DNA from: Syntrophaceae bacterium
GTDB taxonomy: Bacteria > Desulfobacterota > Desulfomonilia > Desulfomonilales > Desulfomonilaceae
DNA: 6,703 nucleotides
Direction: 5' to 3'
NCBI GenBank assembly: GCA_014874425.1
Contig: JACWAG010000066.1
Span: 1-6,703, forward strand
In this document: piece after piece, positions 1-6,622 of the stretch
Numbering within the stretch: position 1 is the first letter of the stretch
How the letters are laid out: the number at the start of each line of letters is the position of its first letter
Translations under genes and position numbers: made by a program
Notes under the pieces: model-generated
What the model was told of the DNA's origin: nothing
What the model saw: only the letters and a program-made list of their open reading frames with translations
The model's database searches: none

Positions 1-1
1 C

Positions 2-469
2 TATAGCGTAACAGGACTAGTCAGAGAGGATATTCAAGAATCTTTTGGAATCAGAGCAGTCCTGGAGGGTTATGCGGCCAGGCTGGCCACTATCGAGCAC
101 ACTCCAGGTGATTTAGAACCTATCGCCGACAAAATTTGCGAATTCGAAACGTGCCTTCAAGAAGACAATCTGGATTCTTTGCCCAGAATCAACACAGAAT
201 TACACGATATGCTTTACTCCTTGAGTGGCAATCGCCGGCTCATAAAAATCATCAACGATTTCAAAAACCAATTTCTCCGATTTCGCAAAATAATTCTCAA
301 GGATCGGGGTTTGGCATTGATTAGCCAGCGAGATCACCATGAAATGTTGGCTATGATGCGAGGAAGGCGAGCCGATGACGTAGAAAGGCTTGTCAGGGAA
401 CACATTCTTAGGGGAATGACGGCTGTCCTTGATCAATACGATAGACAAAAACTTGATCCATTGACCTGA
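2..469 (+). CDS. GntR-family transcriptional regulator, FCD effector domain (5'-truncated by the window edge)
   Basis: The open frame runs in from the left edge with no stop, so the start and the N-terminal winged-helix DNA-binding domain lie outside the window; 155 residues are visible. They match an FCD (FadR C-terminal) all-helical ligand domain. An early helix has the usual I-R-x-x-L-E-G-x-A-A-R-L-A pattern (visible residues 17-29). The expected metal/carboxylate-binding set is present as Asn64, His68, His113 and His134, with S-G-N at 75-77. Proteins of this family usually repress an adjacent catabolic operon and release DNA when a small organic acid binds. Only 27 bases separate its stop from the next likely start, on the same strand, so it is probably co-transcribed with the mutase genes and is the likely local regulator. 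Its ligand cannot be told from sequence. An internal TTG at 179 is not the true start, because homology continues well upstream of it. Confidence 0.88.
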   Translation, partial: YSVTGLVREDIQESFGIRAVLEGYAARLATIEHTPGDLEPIADKICEFETCLQEDNLDSLPRINTELHDMLYSLSGNRRLIKIINDFKNQFLRFRKIILKDRGLALISQRDHHEMLAMMRGRRADDVERLVREHILRGMTAVLDQYDRQKLDPLT

Positions 470-481
470 ATTCCGGTGAAT

Positions 482-490
482 GGAAGGGAA
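482..490 (+). promoter_or_regulatory. Ribosome binding site that selects the ATG at 497
   Basis: A purine-rich GGAAGGGAA stretch ends 6 bases before the ATG at 497. The alternative in-frame GTG at 476 has no comparable Shine-Dalgarno sequence in front of it, so the ATG is preferred. Confidence 0.65.
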
Positions 491-496
491 TTTATT

Positions 497-892
497 ATGA
501 AAGACAAAAAGAAAATCCGGATCCTCATAGCAAAACCAGGCCTGGACGGCCACGATCGTGGAGCTAAAGTGGTTTCTTTAGCCCTGCGAGACGCCGGTAT
601 GGAAGTTTTATATTCAGGACTTCATCAAAGTGTTGATCAGATAATTGCCGCCGCAGTTCAGGAAGCGGTAGATGTAATCGGTTTAAGTATTATGACTGGG
701 GCGCATCTGCCAATTTGCGCCAGGTTGATGAAAGATCTAGAGGAGAAAAAATTGTCTGATATTTTTGTTGTTATTGGTGGTGTAATCCCCAAAAACGACA
801 TTCCCAAATTGGAGGAAATAGGCGTTAAGGGTATTTTCCCCGGGGGTACGCGATTCGAATTCATAATTGATTCTATTCGAGCGTTGTTTTAA
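497..892 (+). CDS. Cobalamin-binding small subunit of a methylmalonyl-CoA mutase-type acyl-CoA mutase
   Basis: This 131-residue protein is a stand-alone B12-binding (Rossmann-like, flavodoxin-type) domain, the usual size for the small subunit of split mutases. The base-off/His-on motif D-x-H-x-x-G is Asp17-Gly18-His19-Asp20-Arg21-Gly22; His19 should be the lower axial cobalt ligand. The second conserved element is Gly62-Leu-Ser64 followed by Gly68-Ala-His70, which flanks the dimethylbenzimidazole tail. Next come Gly94-Gly95-Val-Ile-Pro98 and a C-terminal Pro-Gly-Gly-Thr at 115-118. It would hold adenosylcobalamin over the active site of the large subunit encoded 11 bases downstream. The start at 497 is chosen on its ribosome binding site; a GTG at 476 would add seven residues unlike the family. 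The family assignment is firm. The pairing with the next gene is inferred from adjacency and from the lack of a B12 domain in that gene. Confidence 0.93.
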   Translation: MKDKKKIRILIAKPGLDGHDRGAKVVSLALRDAGMEVLYSGLHQSVDQIIAAAVQEAVDVIGLSIMTGAHLPICARLMKDLEEKKLSDIFVVIGGVIPKNDIPKLEEIGVKGIFPGGTRFEFIIDSIRALF

Positions 893-899
893 GGGAGGG
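891..899 (+). promoter_or_regulatory. Strong Shine-Dalgarno for the mutase large subunit
   Basis: AAGGGAGGG lies four bases before the ATG at 904 and overlaps the stop codon of the small subunit gene. This suggests tightly coupled translation of the two mutase subunits. Confidence 0.7.
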
Positions 900-903
900 A
901 TCG

Positions 904-2532
904 ATGGGCGTTGCAAAATATATTAAAAACAAAGCAGATGCCATTGAAAAGGTAATCTACCAATCCGGAATCGAAGTCAAACCGTTTTATGGCCCCAAAG
1001 ATCTCGAAGCGACTGGCTTCGATTACGAAGTCGATTTGGGTGATCCAGGTCAATACCCATTTACACGTAGCCTTCACCCTCAGGGTTATCGTTCCAGAGC
1101 ATGGACTACACGACAATATACTGGTTTCGGCACACCTCAGGAAACGAATGAGCGTTTCAAATACATGATAGCCCACGGTCAGAATGGGCTGAATGTGGCT
1201 TTCGATCTTCCGACTCAGATGGGTTATGATTCGGACAATCCTAAAGCTGAAGGGGAAGTGGGGCGGGTTGGTATGGCGGTCGATTCTCTCCAGGACTTTG
1301 AGATAGCATTTAAGGATATCCAATTCGACCATATTGGCTCGGGTCTAACTATAAATGCAGTGGCCAGTATAATGTTGGCGATGTATCAAGCCACCGCTGA
1401 GAAATACGGCTATTCTAAAGAAACAATTAGCGCAACCCCTCAAAACGACATCCTTAAGGAAATGATCGGAAGGGGAGCGTGGATTTTTCCAGTGGAACCG
1501 AGTGTGCGACTGGTTTGCGATACGATCGAATACTCCGTCAAGGAACTTCCGCGCTGTAACCCTGTTAGCATTTGCGGTTATCATATTCGCGAATCAGGGG
1601 CCACCCCTAGTCAGGAAGTTGGTTTCGCTTTCGAGATAGCTAAATCCTATATTGACAATCTGCTAGACCGCGGCTTGGCGCCTGATGACTTTGTAGGCCG
1701 GTTTTCTTTCAACCTGAATGTCTACGGTAACTTGTGGGAACAAATCGCTAAGTTCAGAGCGGCCCGCAAGCTTTGGGCCAAACTGCTCAAGGAAGAATAC
1801 AGCGTAACGGAAAAGAAGAACCTTTTCCTACGTGGCCTTTTCGGCGGCGGCGGTAGTGGATTGACTAAGGAACAGCCGGAAAACAACATCATACGTGGCG
1901 CTTACTATGGCCTGGCCGCCGCCCTCAGCGGCGCTCAAACGACGGCTCTGTGTTCTTTTGACGAAGCCTTTACAATTCCAACACCAAGGGCCGCGTTATT
2001 GTCACTGCGCACTCTTGAGATCCTGATGGAAGAAGTTGGGTTGCGAGATACCGTGGACCCACTTGCGGGATCTTACTTCGTAGAAACTATCACGAAAGAG
2101 ATGGAAGATAAGATCAAGAATGAAATGACGCGTGTCCAAAAAATGGGGGGCATGGTGCATGCTATTTCATCTGGGTACATTCAGCGTGAGGTGGCAAGAC
2201 AGGCTTACGAATTTGAGAAAAGCCTGCAAAACGGTGAGATCATCAAAGTTGGTGTTAACAAATATACCGAGGGTGAACAGCCAGACGTTGAAGTGCATAA
2301 ATACAACGATTCCTGGGTTGGCGCACAAATCTCCAGCCTGAAAGCGTTAAGACGAACTCGTGATAACCAAGAAGTTAATCGTTCATTAAAAGCGCTAGAA
2401 AAAACTTCCAAATCGCAAAACAACGTCATGCCTGCCCTAGTGGATTGTTGCCGGGCTTACGCCACGGTTGGCGAAATGGCTGGTGTGTTCCGGGATGTTT
2501 TCGGCGAGTGGGATGAGCCTTGCTTGTTCTAA
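904..2532 (+). CDS. Divergent methylmalonyl-CoA mutase-family large (catalytic) subunit
   Basis: This 542-residue protein matches the TIM-barrel catalytic subunit of split adenosylcobalamin-dependent acyl-CoA mutases in length and along its whole course, and it has no B12 domain of its own. Landmarks are W-T-T-R-Q-Y at 67-72, G-Y-D-S-D at 107-111, Q-N-D-I-L-K-E at 180-186, G-Y-H at 225-227 and V-G-V-N-K-Y near 449. In P. shermanii numbering (aligned by eye), Tyr89=Tyr72, Ala116=Ala99, Thr195=Thr178, Gln197=Gln180, Arg207=Arg190, His244=His227, Arg283=Arg266, Ser285=Ser268, Lys321=Lys305 and Glu370=Glu354. This acyl-side set resembles true methylmalonyl-CoA mutase rather than isobutyryl- or 2-hydroxyisobutyryl-CoA mutase. 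The R-x-H-x-Q-T-[SA]-G motif is replaced by Arg310 and a glycine-rich loop (311-319), and Q-S-L-H-T-N by Q-T-T-A-L-C (345-350). A skeleton rearrangement of an acyl-CoA is therefore likely, but the exact substrate is open. It lies in an operon with HyuA/HyuB-type genes, not with the usual epimerase or MeaB chaperone. Confidence 0.9.
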   Translation: MGVAKYIKNKADAIEKVIYQSGIEVKPFYGPKDLEATGFDYEVDLGDPGQYPFTRSLHPQGYRSRAWTTRQYTGFGTPQETNERFKYMIAHGQNGLNVAFDLPTQMGYDSDNPKAEGEVGRVGMAVDSLQDFEIAFKDIQFDHIGSGLTINAVASIMLAMYQATAEKYGYSKETISATPQNDILKEMIGRGAWIFPVEPSVRLVCDTIEYSVKELPRCNPVSICGYHIRESGATPSQEVGFAFEIAKSYIDNLLDRGLAPDDFVGRFSFNLNVYGNLWEQIAKFRAARKLWAKLLKEEYSVTEKKNLFLRGLFGGGGSGLTKEQPENNIIRGAYYGLAAALSGAQTTALCSFDEAFTIPTPRAALLSLRTLEILMEEVGLRDTVDPLAGSYFVETITKEMEDKIKNEMTRVQKMGGMVHAISSGYIQREVARQAYEFEKSLQNGEIIKVGVNKYTEGEQPDVEVHKYNDSWVGAQISSLKALRRTRDNQEVNRSLKALEKTSKSQNNVMPALVDCCRAYATVGEMAGVFRDVFGEWDEPCLF

Positions 2533-2626
2533 CCCGTATCCTCAGGAGATTTTTGATAGCGGCAAACCATAAGGCTTCAACGGCGAGGCGCAATTTCTTT
2601 TAGTTTAGGTCAACATTGGAGAACTC
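2533..2626 (+). other. Intergenic gap between mutase and hyuA genes
   Basis: These 94 bases contain the HyuA ribosome binding site (GGAG at 2618-2621). I find no convincing hairpin-plus-T-tract terminator and no clear promoter, so the mutase and Hyu genes are probably in one transcript. Confidence 0.4.
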
Positions 2627-4729
2627 ATGAAAAACAGAGCATTCCGGTTGGGCTGTGACATTGGCGGCACATTTACCGATTTTGTGCTCGTGGACGATAC
2701 AACAGCAGCTTTTTCTATATACAAATGTTTGACCACGCCGGCTGACCCTTCAGATGCTGTTGAGACTGGTATAAAGGCGCTGGAGAATCAAGCTCCCGGA
2801 TTTATACCGGAAATGACGGAGATCATCCACGGTACTACGCTGGTCATCAACGCCATTATTGAGAGAAAAGGGGCCCGTACCGGATTGATAACCACAAAGG
2901 GATTCAAGGACGTCTTGGAGCTTGGCCGTGAAATACGGTACGACGCGTATGATATTTTCTCTGAATACCCAAAAGCGCTTGTTCCTCGTTCGTTACGGAC
3001 TGAAGTAGATGAACGAATTACGAGTGACGGACGTGTCCTGCGCTCTCTAAAGCATGATGAAGTCAAACAGGTGACGCGAGAGCTTCTCGATGCTGGTATT
3101 GAGTCTATAGCAATATGTTTAATAAATTCATATGAAAATCCGGAACACGAGGCAAGAGTCAAAAAGTTGGTGGAAGAATTGGCTCCGGATTTATCTGTAT
3201 CCGCATCTTACGAAGTCCTGCCGCAAATTCGAGAGTATGAACGAACTTCCACCACAGTCACAAACGCATACGTAAAACCCATCACGGTGAAGTATCTCCA
3301 CAAACTCTCCAACCGTCTGCAATCGCTGGGTTTCAACGGTAAGCTCTTTATCATGCTTTCCAGTGGAGGGATCACAACAGCTTCTACCGCTGGTGAATTC
3401 CCGGTGCGGATTATCGAATCAGGCCCCACGGCGGCGGTGATAGCTTCGAAACACTTCGGGCGAATGTTTGGAATCAAAGACATTTTTTGTTTCGACATGG
3501 GCGGAACTACGGCCAAATCATGTCTCATTCAAAAAGGGGAGGCCGGGTTGGTTTCCACTTTTGAAGTCGGACGTGTGCAACGTTTCAAAAAGGGCAGCGG
3601 ACTGCCTATTCAAGTTCCAGTAGTTGATTTGATGGAAATTGGAGCTGGAGGGGGCAGTATTGCCCGTATCAGTAAAATGGGTCTTTTACAGGTCGGTCCT
3701 GACAGCGCTGGGGCCGATCCGGGGCCAGCCTGCTACGGACTAGGTGGTGAAAATCCCACGGTGACGGACGCTGATTTAACACTAGGTTATTTGGACTCGA
3801 ACTATTTTCTTGGTGGCGCTATGCCGCTGGATTTGAATGCCGCTCATAGAGCCATCGATGAAAAAGTAGCCAAACTACTAAATGCGACGTTGATCGAAGC
3901 GGCGTTTGGCATCCATGATTTGATTAACGAGACCATGGCGGCCGCCGCAAAAACCCATATAGCAGAGAAAGGCGGCAACCCTAACACGGTCACATTGATC
4001 GCTTTTGGTGGGGCTGGTCCAGTACATGCTTACGGGTTGGCGAAGAAAATCGGAGCCCCTAGAATAATCGTGCCACCCTTGGCAGGTGTTGGTTCAGCCT
4101 TAGGTTTTTTCACCGCTCCCGTGGCGTTCGATCTTGTTCGGAGCCACCGGGTCGAATTAGATGAAGTGGACTTCAACAGCATCGAAAAGCTTTTCACAAA
4201 TTTGGAAGAGGAGGCTTCGGCTATCCTCAAACAAAGCGGCGCCGTGGACGGTATCAAGTTTGATCGCTCCACTGATATGCGATTTGTGGGACAGGGAGCG
4301 GAAACGAATCTGCCTATCCCCAACAGGGCTTTCAATGAGTGGCAAAAAAGTGAAATTCGCGACGTTTTTGATGAGAGCTATAAACGGCTTTATGGCCGCA
4401 CCTACCCGGATACACGGGTGGAGTTTATATCTTTCAGGGTGCGAGCCAGTCTCCCGCAACATCCCTTTCAAATTCCTCGCATAGCCTCTAGTAAGGGAAC
4501 GCTACAAGATTGCATTAAAGGAAATCGCGAGGCTTTCTCTTTGATCCAGAAGAGATTTATTCCCTTTACGGTCGTTGATAGGTTCAAGTTATTTCCAGGG
4601 GCTAGGATAAAAGGCCCAGTCATTATTGAAGAAAGAGAATCCACTATCGTTGTGGGTGAAGACGCGAACGCAGCAATAGATGACTACGGCTTTGTGTGGA
4701 TCACCTTTGTGGGGCATGGCCAAACCTGA
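2627..4729 (+). CDS. Hydantoinase/oxoprolinase-family subunit A (HyuA-like ATPase; acetone/acetophenone carboxylase relative)
   Basis: This 700-residue protein has the ASKHA-fold ATPase architecture of HyuA, and its length is typical for the separate A subunit. The N-terminal phosphate-binding motif D-I-G-G-T-F-T-D is at 11-18, and H-G-T-T at 68-71. The second phosphate loop F-D-M-G-G-T-T-A-K starts at 289. A glycine-rich G-A-G-G-G-S is at 339-344, D-P-G-P-A-C-Y-G follows, and the nucleotide-site motif F-G-G-A-G-P-V-H is at 460-467. In this family (N-methylhydantoinase, 5-oxoprolinase, caprolactamase, acetone and acetophenone carboxylases) the A subunit uses ATP to phosphorylate a substrate or bicarbonate, and works with the B subunit. 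The motifs needed for ATP use all look intact. The ATG at 2627 has GGAG five bases upstream and puts the phosphate loop at the usual position. Whether the complex hydrolyses an amide ring or fixes bicarbonate cannot be decided from sequence. Confidence 0.93.
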   Translation: MKNRAFRLGCDIGGTFTDFVLVDDTTAAFSIYKCLTTPADPSDAVETGIKALENQAPGFIPEMTEIIHGTTLVINAIIERKGARTGLITTKGFKDVLELGREIRYDAYDIFSEYPKALVPRSLRTEVDERITSDGRVLRSLKHDEVKQVTRELLDAGIESIAICLINSYENPEHEARVKKLVEELAPDLSVSASYEVLPQIREYERTSTTVTNAYVKPITVKYLHKLSNRLQSLGFNGKLFIMLSSGGITTASTAGEFPVRIIESGPTAAVIASKHFGRMFGIKDIFCFDMGGTTAKSCLIQKGEAGLVSTFEVGRVQRFKKGSGLPIQVPVVDLMEIGAGGGSIARISKMGLLQVGPDSAGADPGPACYGLGGENPTVTDADLTLGYLDSNYFLGGAMPLDLNAAHRAIDEKVAKLLNATLIEAAFGIHDLINETMAAAAKTHIAEKGGNPNTVTLIAFGGAGPVHAYGLAKKIGAPRIIVPPLAGVGSALGFFTAPVAFDLVRSHRVELDEVDFNSIEKLFTNLEEEASAILKQSGAVDGIKFDRSTDMRFVGQGAETNLPIPNRAFNEWQKSEIRDVFDESYKRLYGRTYPDTRVEFISFRVRASLPQHPFQIPRIASSKGTLQDCIKGNREAFSLIQKRFIPFTVVDRFKLFPGARIKGPVIIEERESTIVVGEDANAAIDDYGFVWITFVGHGQT

Positions 4730-4796
4730 TTCCTGGATTGTCCTCGATTAGAATTTATTAAATGGGATCAAGGGGCTCGATTTGTTCGTCGTGAAA

Positions 4797-4815
4797 AAAC
4801 TGATTGAAACTGATT
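4797..4815 (+). repeat. Short tandem direct repeat in the hyuA-hyuB gap
   Basis: The 9-base unit AAACTGATT occurs at 4797-4805 and again at 4807-4815, a period of ten bases, close to one helical turn. It sits just before the HyuB ribosome binding site. It is too short to give a function and may be chance. Confidence 0.3.
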
Positions 4816-4821
4816 TTGGAC

Positions 4822-4826
4822 GGAGA
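4822..4826 (+). promoter_or_regulatory. Ribosome binding site that selects the ATG at 4834
   Basis: GGAGA lies about eight bases before the ATG at 4834. An in-frame TTG at 4804 has no clear ribosome binding site, and it would add ten residues before the conserved F-D-P-I-T-L-E-I opening of HyuB proteins. Confidence 0.65.
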
Positions 4827-4833
4827 AATTAAC

Positions 4834-6555
4834 ATGCGGGAAAAGTTCGATCCAATTACCCTTGAAATTCTCTGGCGCCGATTAATTTCCATTGTCGATG
4901 AAGCCGACGCCTCAGTGGCCCGGACGGCCTTTTCCAGCCTGTTGAGAGATGCGCACGACTACACATGCATGTTCACCGACAGTCAGGGTAGGGAACTTGT
5001 GCAAGGTACCCTTTGCACCCCGGGCATGGCCGGCGCCATGGCGCTTGGGGTAAAGAAAATTATCCATTCTCTTTCACGTGCTGAATGCAAACCGGGCGAT
5101 GTCATCATTGTCAATGATCCATGGTTGCTAGCGGGGCATTTGAATGATGTATGCGTATTAAGTCCCATATTTTACAAAGAGCGCATAGTAGCTTTCACCG
5201 CATGCGTTTTTCACCACTCTGATATTGGAGGCCGTGTCGCTTCTGACAACCGGGAAGTCTATGAAGAGGGCCTCTTTATTCCGCCGCTGAAACTTTATGA
5301 CGCTGGTGTGCTGAATGAAGCTGTGTTGAATCTGATCCGCTGGAATGTAAGGACACCCGGGCAGGTAATTGGTGATATTCGGTCACAAGTAGCCTCCAAT
5401 CACGTTTGCGCCGAAAAAGTTGTAGAGATGCTCTCCGACGAGGGGCTTGATGACCTGGAAGATCTTGCCGAGGAAATTATTTGCCGAACCGAAACAAGTA
5501 TGCGACGAGTTATCAAAAAAATTCCCAACGGCCAGTATTGTTATAAAGGGCTTATAGAAGGCGCTGGAAAGCGGGAAGACATTCACATCAATCTTGCTGT
5601 CAATGTTATGAACAGTGACATTCTGGTCGATTTTGACGGCACTTCTCTGCAGGTCAATTGGGGCGTAAATGTAGTATATAATTTTACCTACGCATATGTG
5701 TTCATGGCCCTGAAAAGCTCTTTCGACCCCGATATTCCCATTAACGAAGGTTCTACAAGACCAATTCAAATGGTGGCTCCGGATGGTTGTGTAGTGAACT
5801 GCAGTTTTCCTGCCGCAGTGGCGGCCCGGATGCAGGTTGGTCATTTCATGACTGAAATGGTATTTCGAGCGCTTTCCCCGGCTGTGCCAGATCGCATAAT
5901 CGCCGGTAGTGGAGGGACTCCTGCCCAAACAAACATTTTTTACGGTCGGGATCGCAATGGAAAACCCTGGCACACCATGATCATACGTGGGGGAGGAATG
6001 GGCGCAAGCAGCTCAATGGATGGACACCACTGCGCAATTTTTCCTGCCAACGGAGCCAATACTCCTGTGGAAATACTGGAAAGCGATACCCCGCTAATCG
6101 TCGAGGAACGATCCTTGCTGCCTGATTCGGGTGGTCCAGGGGAAAAACGTGGTGGTTTGGGTCGTAAAATGGTCATCCGTGTGCCTGATGACAAGCTAGC
6201 CCCTCTTTATCCGGTTACGATCGCAGTGCAGGCGGGCCGTTTTCGATATCCTCCCGAGGGTCTTTTTGAAGGAGGTTATGGATCTAAGGCCCTTTTCTTA
6301 AGGAACGGAGAGCCGGTAGACTCCAGCGGACTCACTTTTGCCGAGCCTGGTGACTCCGTGGAGTTCCATAGCGCTGGTGGTGGTGGCTACGGCAGTCCTT
6401 TTGAGCGTGACCCTGAGGAGGTTGTTAAGGACGTTCGAAACGGCTATGTAAGCCTTGAAAAGGCTTATGAAGATTACGGAGTAATCATGATGCCCAATAG
6501 TCTCGAGGTGAATGAAGCGGCGACCACCGCTTATCGTGAGCAAAGGCGTTCTTGA
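4834..6555 (+). CDS. Hydantoinase/oxoprolinase-family subunit B (HyuB-like)
   Basis: From the ATG at 4834 the protein is 573 residues, within the normal range for HyuB. It opens with the family's D-P-I-T-L-E-I segment and a downstream A-R-T-A-F-S-S-L element. The motif H-H-S-D-I-G-G is at 127-133, followed by E-E-G-L-F-I-P-P from about 144. Later come N-D-P-W (where most members have N-D-P-Y), S-G-G-P-G-x-x-R-G-G-L-G at 432-443, and the C-terminal glycine run G-G-G-G-Y-G at 515-520, then D-V-R-N-G-Y-V-S. This subunit carries the conserved His/Asp cluster and partners with HyuA for ATP-dependent ring opening or ketone carboxylation. The gap to hyuA is 104 bases without an obvious terminator, so co-transcription is likely. 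The loop after D-I-G-G seems a few residues shorter than the common P-G-S form. No small third subunit, as found in acetone carboxylase, is seen next to it. Confidence 0.92.
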   Translation: MREKFDPITLEILWRRLISIVDEADASVARTAFSSLLRDAHDYTCMFTDSQGRELVQGTLCTPGMAGAMALGVKKIIHSLSRAECKPGDVIIVNDPWLLAGHLNDVCVLSPIFYKERIVAFTACVFHHSDIGGRVASDNREVYEEGLFIPPLKLYDAGVLNEAVLNLIRWNVRTPGQVIGDIRSQVASNHVCAEKVVEMLSDEGLDDLEDLAEEIICRTETSMRRVIKKIPNGQYCYKGLIEGAGKREDIHINLAVNVMNSDILVDFDGTSLQVNWGVNVVYNFTYAYVFMALKSSFDPDIPINEGSTRPIQMVAPDGCVVNCSFPAAVAARMQVGHFMTEMVFRALSPAVPDRIIAGSGGTPAQTNIFYGRDRNGKPWHTMIIRGGGMGASSSMDGHHCAIFPANGANTPVEILESDTPLIVEERSLLPDSGGPGEKRGGLGRKMVIRVPDDKLAPLYPVTIAVQAGRFRYPPEGLFEGGYGSKALFLRNGEPVDSSGLTFAEPGDSVEFHSAGGGGYGSPFERDPEEVVKDVRNGYVSLEKAYEDYGVIMMPNSLEVNEAATTAYREQRRS

Positions 6556-6595
6556 TACCACGAAGGTGTTGTCCAAATAAGGGAAAGGTTTAAAG

Positions 6596-6622
6596 ATGCA
6601 ATTCTTCCGAGGTGATTCTTAA
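6596..6622 (+). other. Possible 8-codon leader ORF overlapping the next start
   Basis: An ATG at 6596, preceded seven bases upstream by a purine-rich GGGAAAGG (6581-6588), opens a frame of eight sense codons. Its TAA stop shares its last A with the ATG at 6622 (TAATG). Such an overlap can couple translation of a short leader to the downstream gene. The ORF could equally be chance, because the ligase gene has its own good Shine-Dalgarno inside this stretch. Confidence 0.2.
6609..6615 (+). promoter_or_regulatory. Shine-Dalgarno for the partial CoA-ligase gene
   Basis: GAGGTGA lies six bases before the ATG at 6622, close to the consensus. It supports a real gene start in the last 82 bases of the window. 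Confidence 0.65.

Noticed and set aside
476..496. GTG at 476 as start of the B12 subunit
   Set aside because: It lacks a ribosome binding site, whereas the ATG at 497 has a good one, and the extra residues do not fit the family.
889..1332. 147-codon open frame on the - strand
   Set aside because: It is antisense to the well-conserved N-terminal part of the mutase large subunit and has no family-like pattern.
1831..1866. Frameshift or sequencing error causing the glycine-rich loop in the mutase
   Set aside because: The flanking residues stay in register with the family on both sides without gaps, so compensating frameshifts are unlikely.
904..2532. 2-hydroxyisobutyryl-CoA mutase (HcmA) identity for the large subunit
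   Set aside because: It was attractive because some anaerobic acetone degraders use such a mutase, but Tyr72 and Ala99 are at the positions where HcmA has Ile/Val and Asp.
4738..4761. Internal promoter (TTGTCC and TATTAA) in the hyuA-hyuB gap
   Set aside because: The spacing is only 12 bases and both boxes are poor matches, so it is not supported.
4804..4833. TTG at 4804 as start of HyuB
   Set aside because: It is a weak start codon without a clear Shine-Dalgarno; the ATG at 4834 has GGAG at good spacing and matches the usual HyuB N-terminus.
5383..5973. 196-codon open frame on the - strand
   Set aside because: It lies wholly inside the HyuB gene, whose conserved motifs are on the + strand; it shows no recognisable domain and is an antisense shadow.
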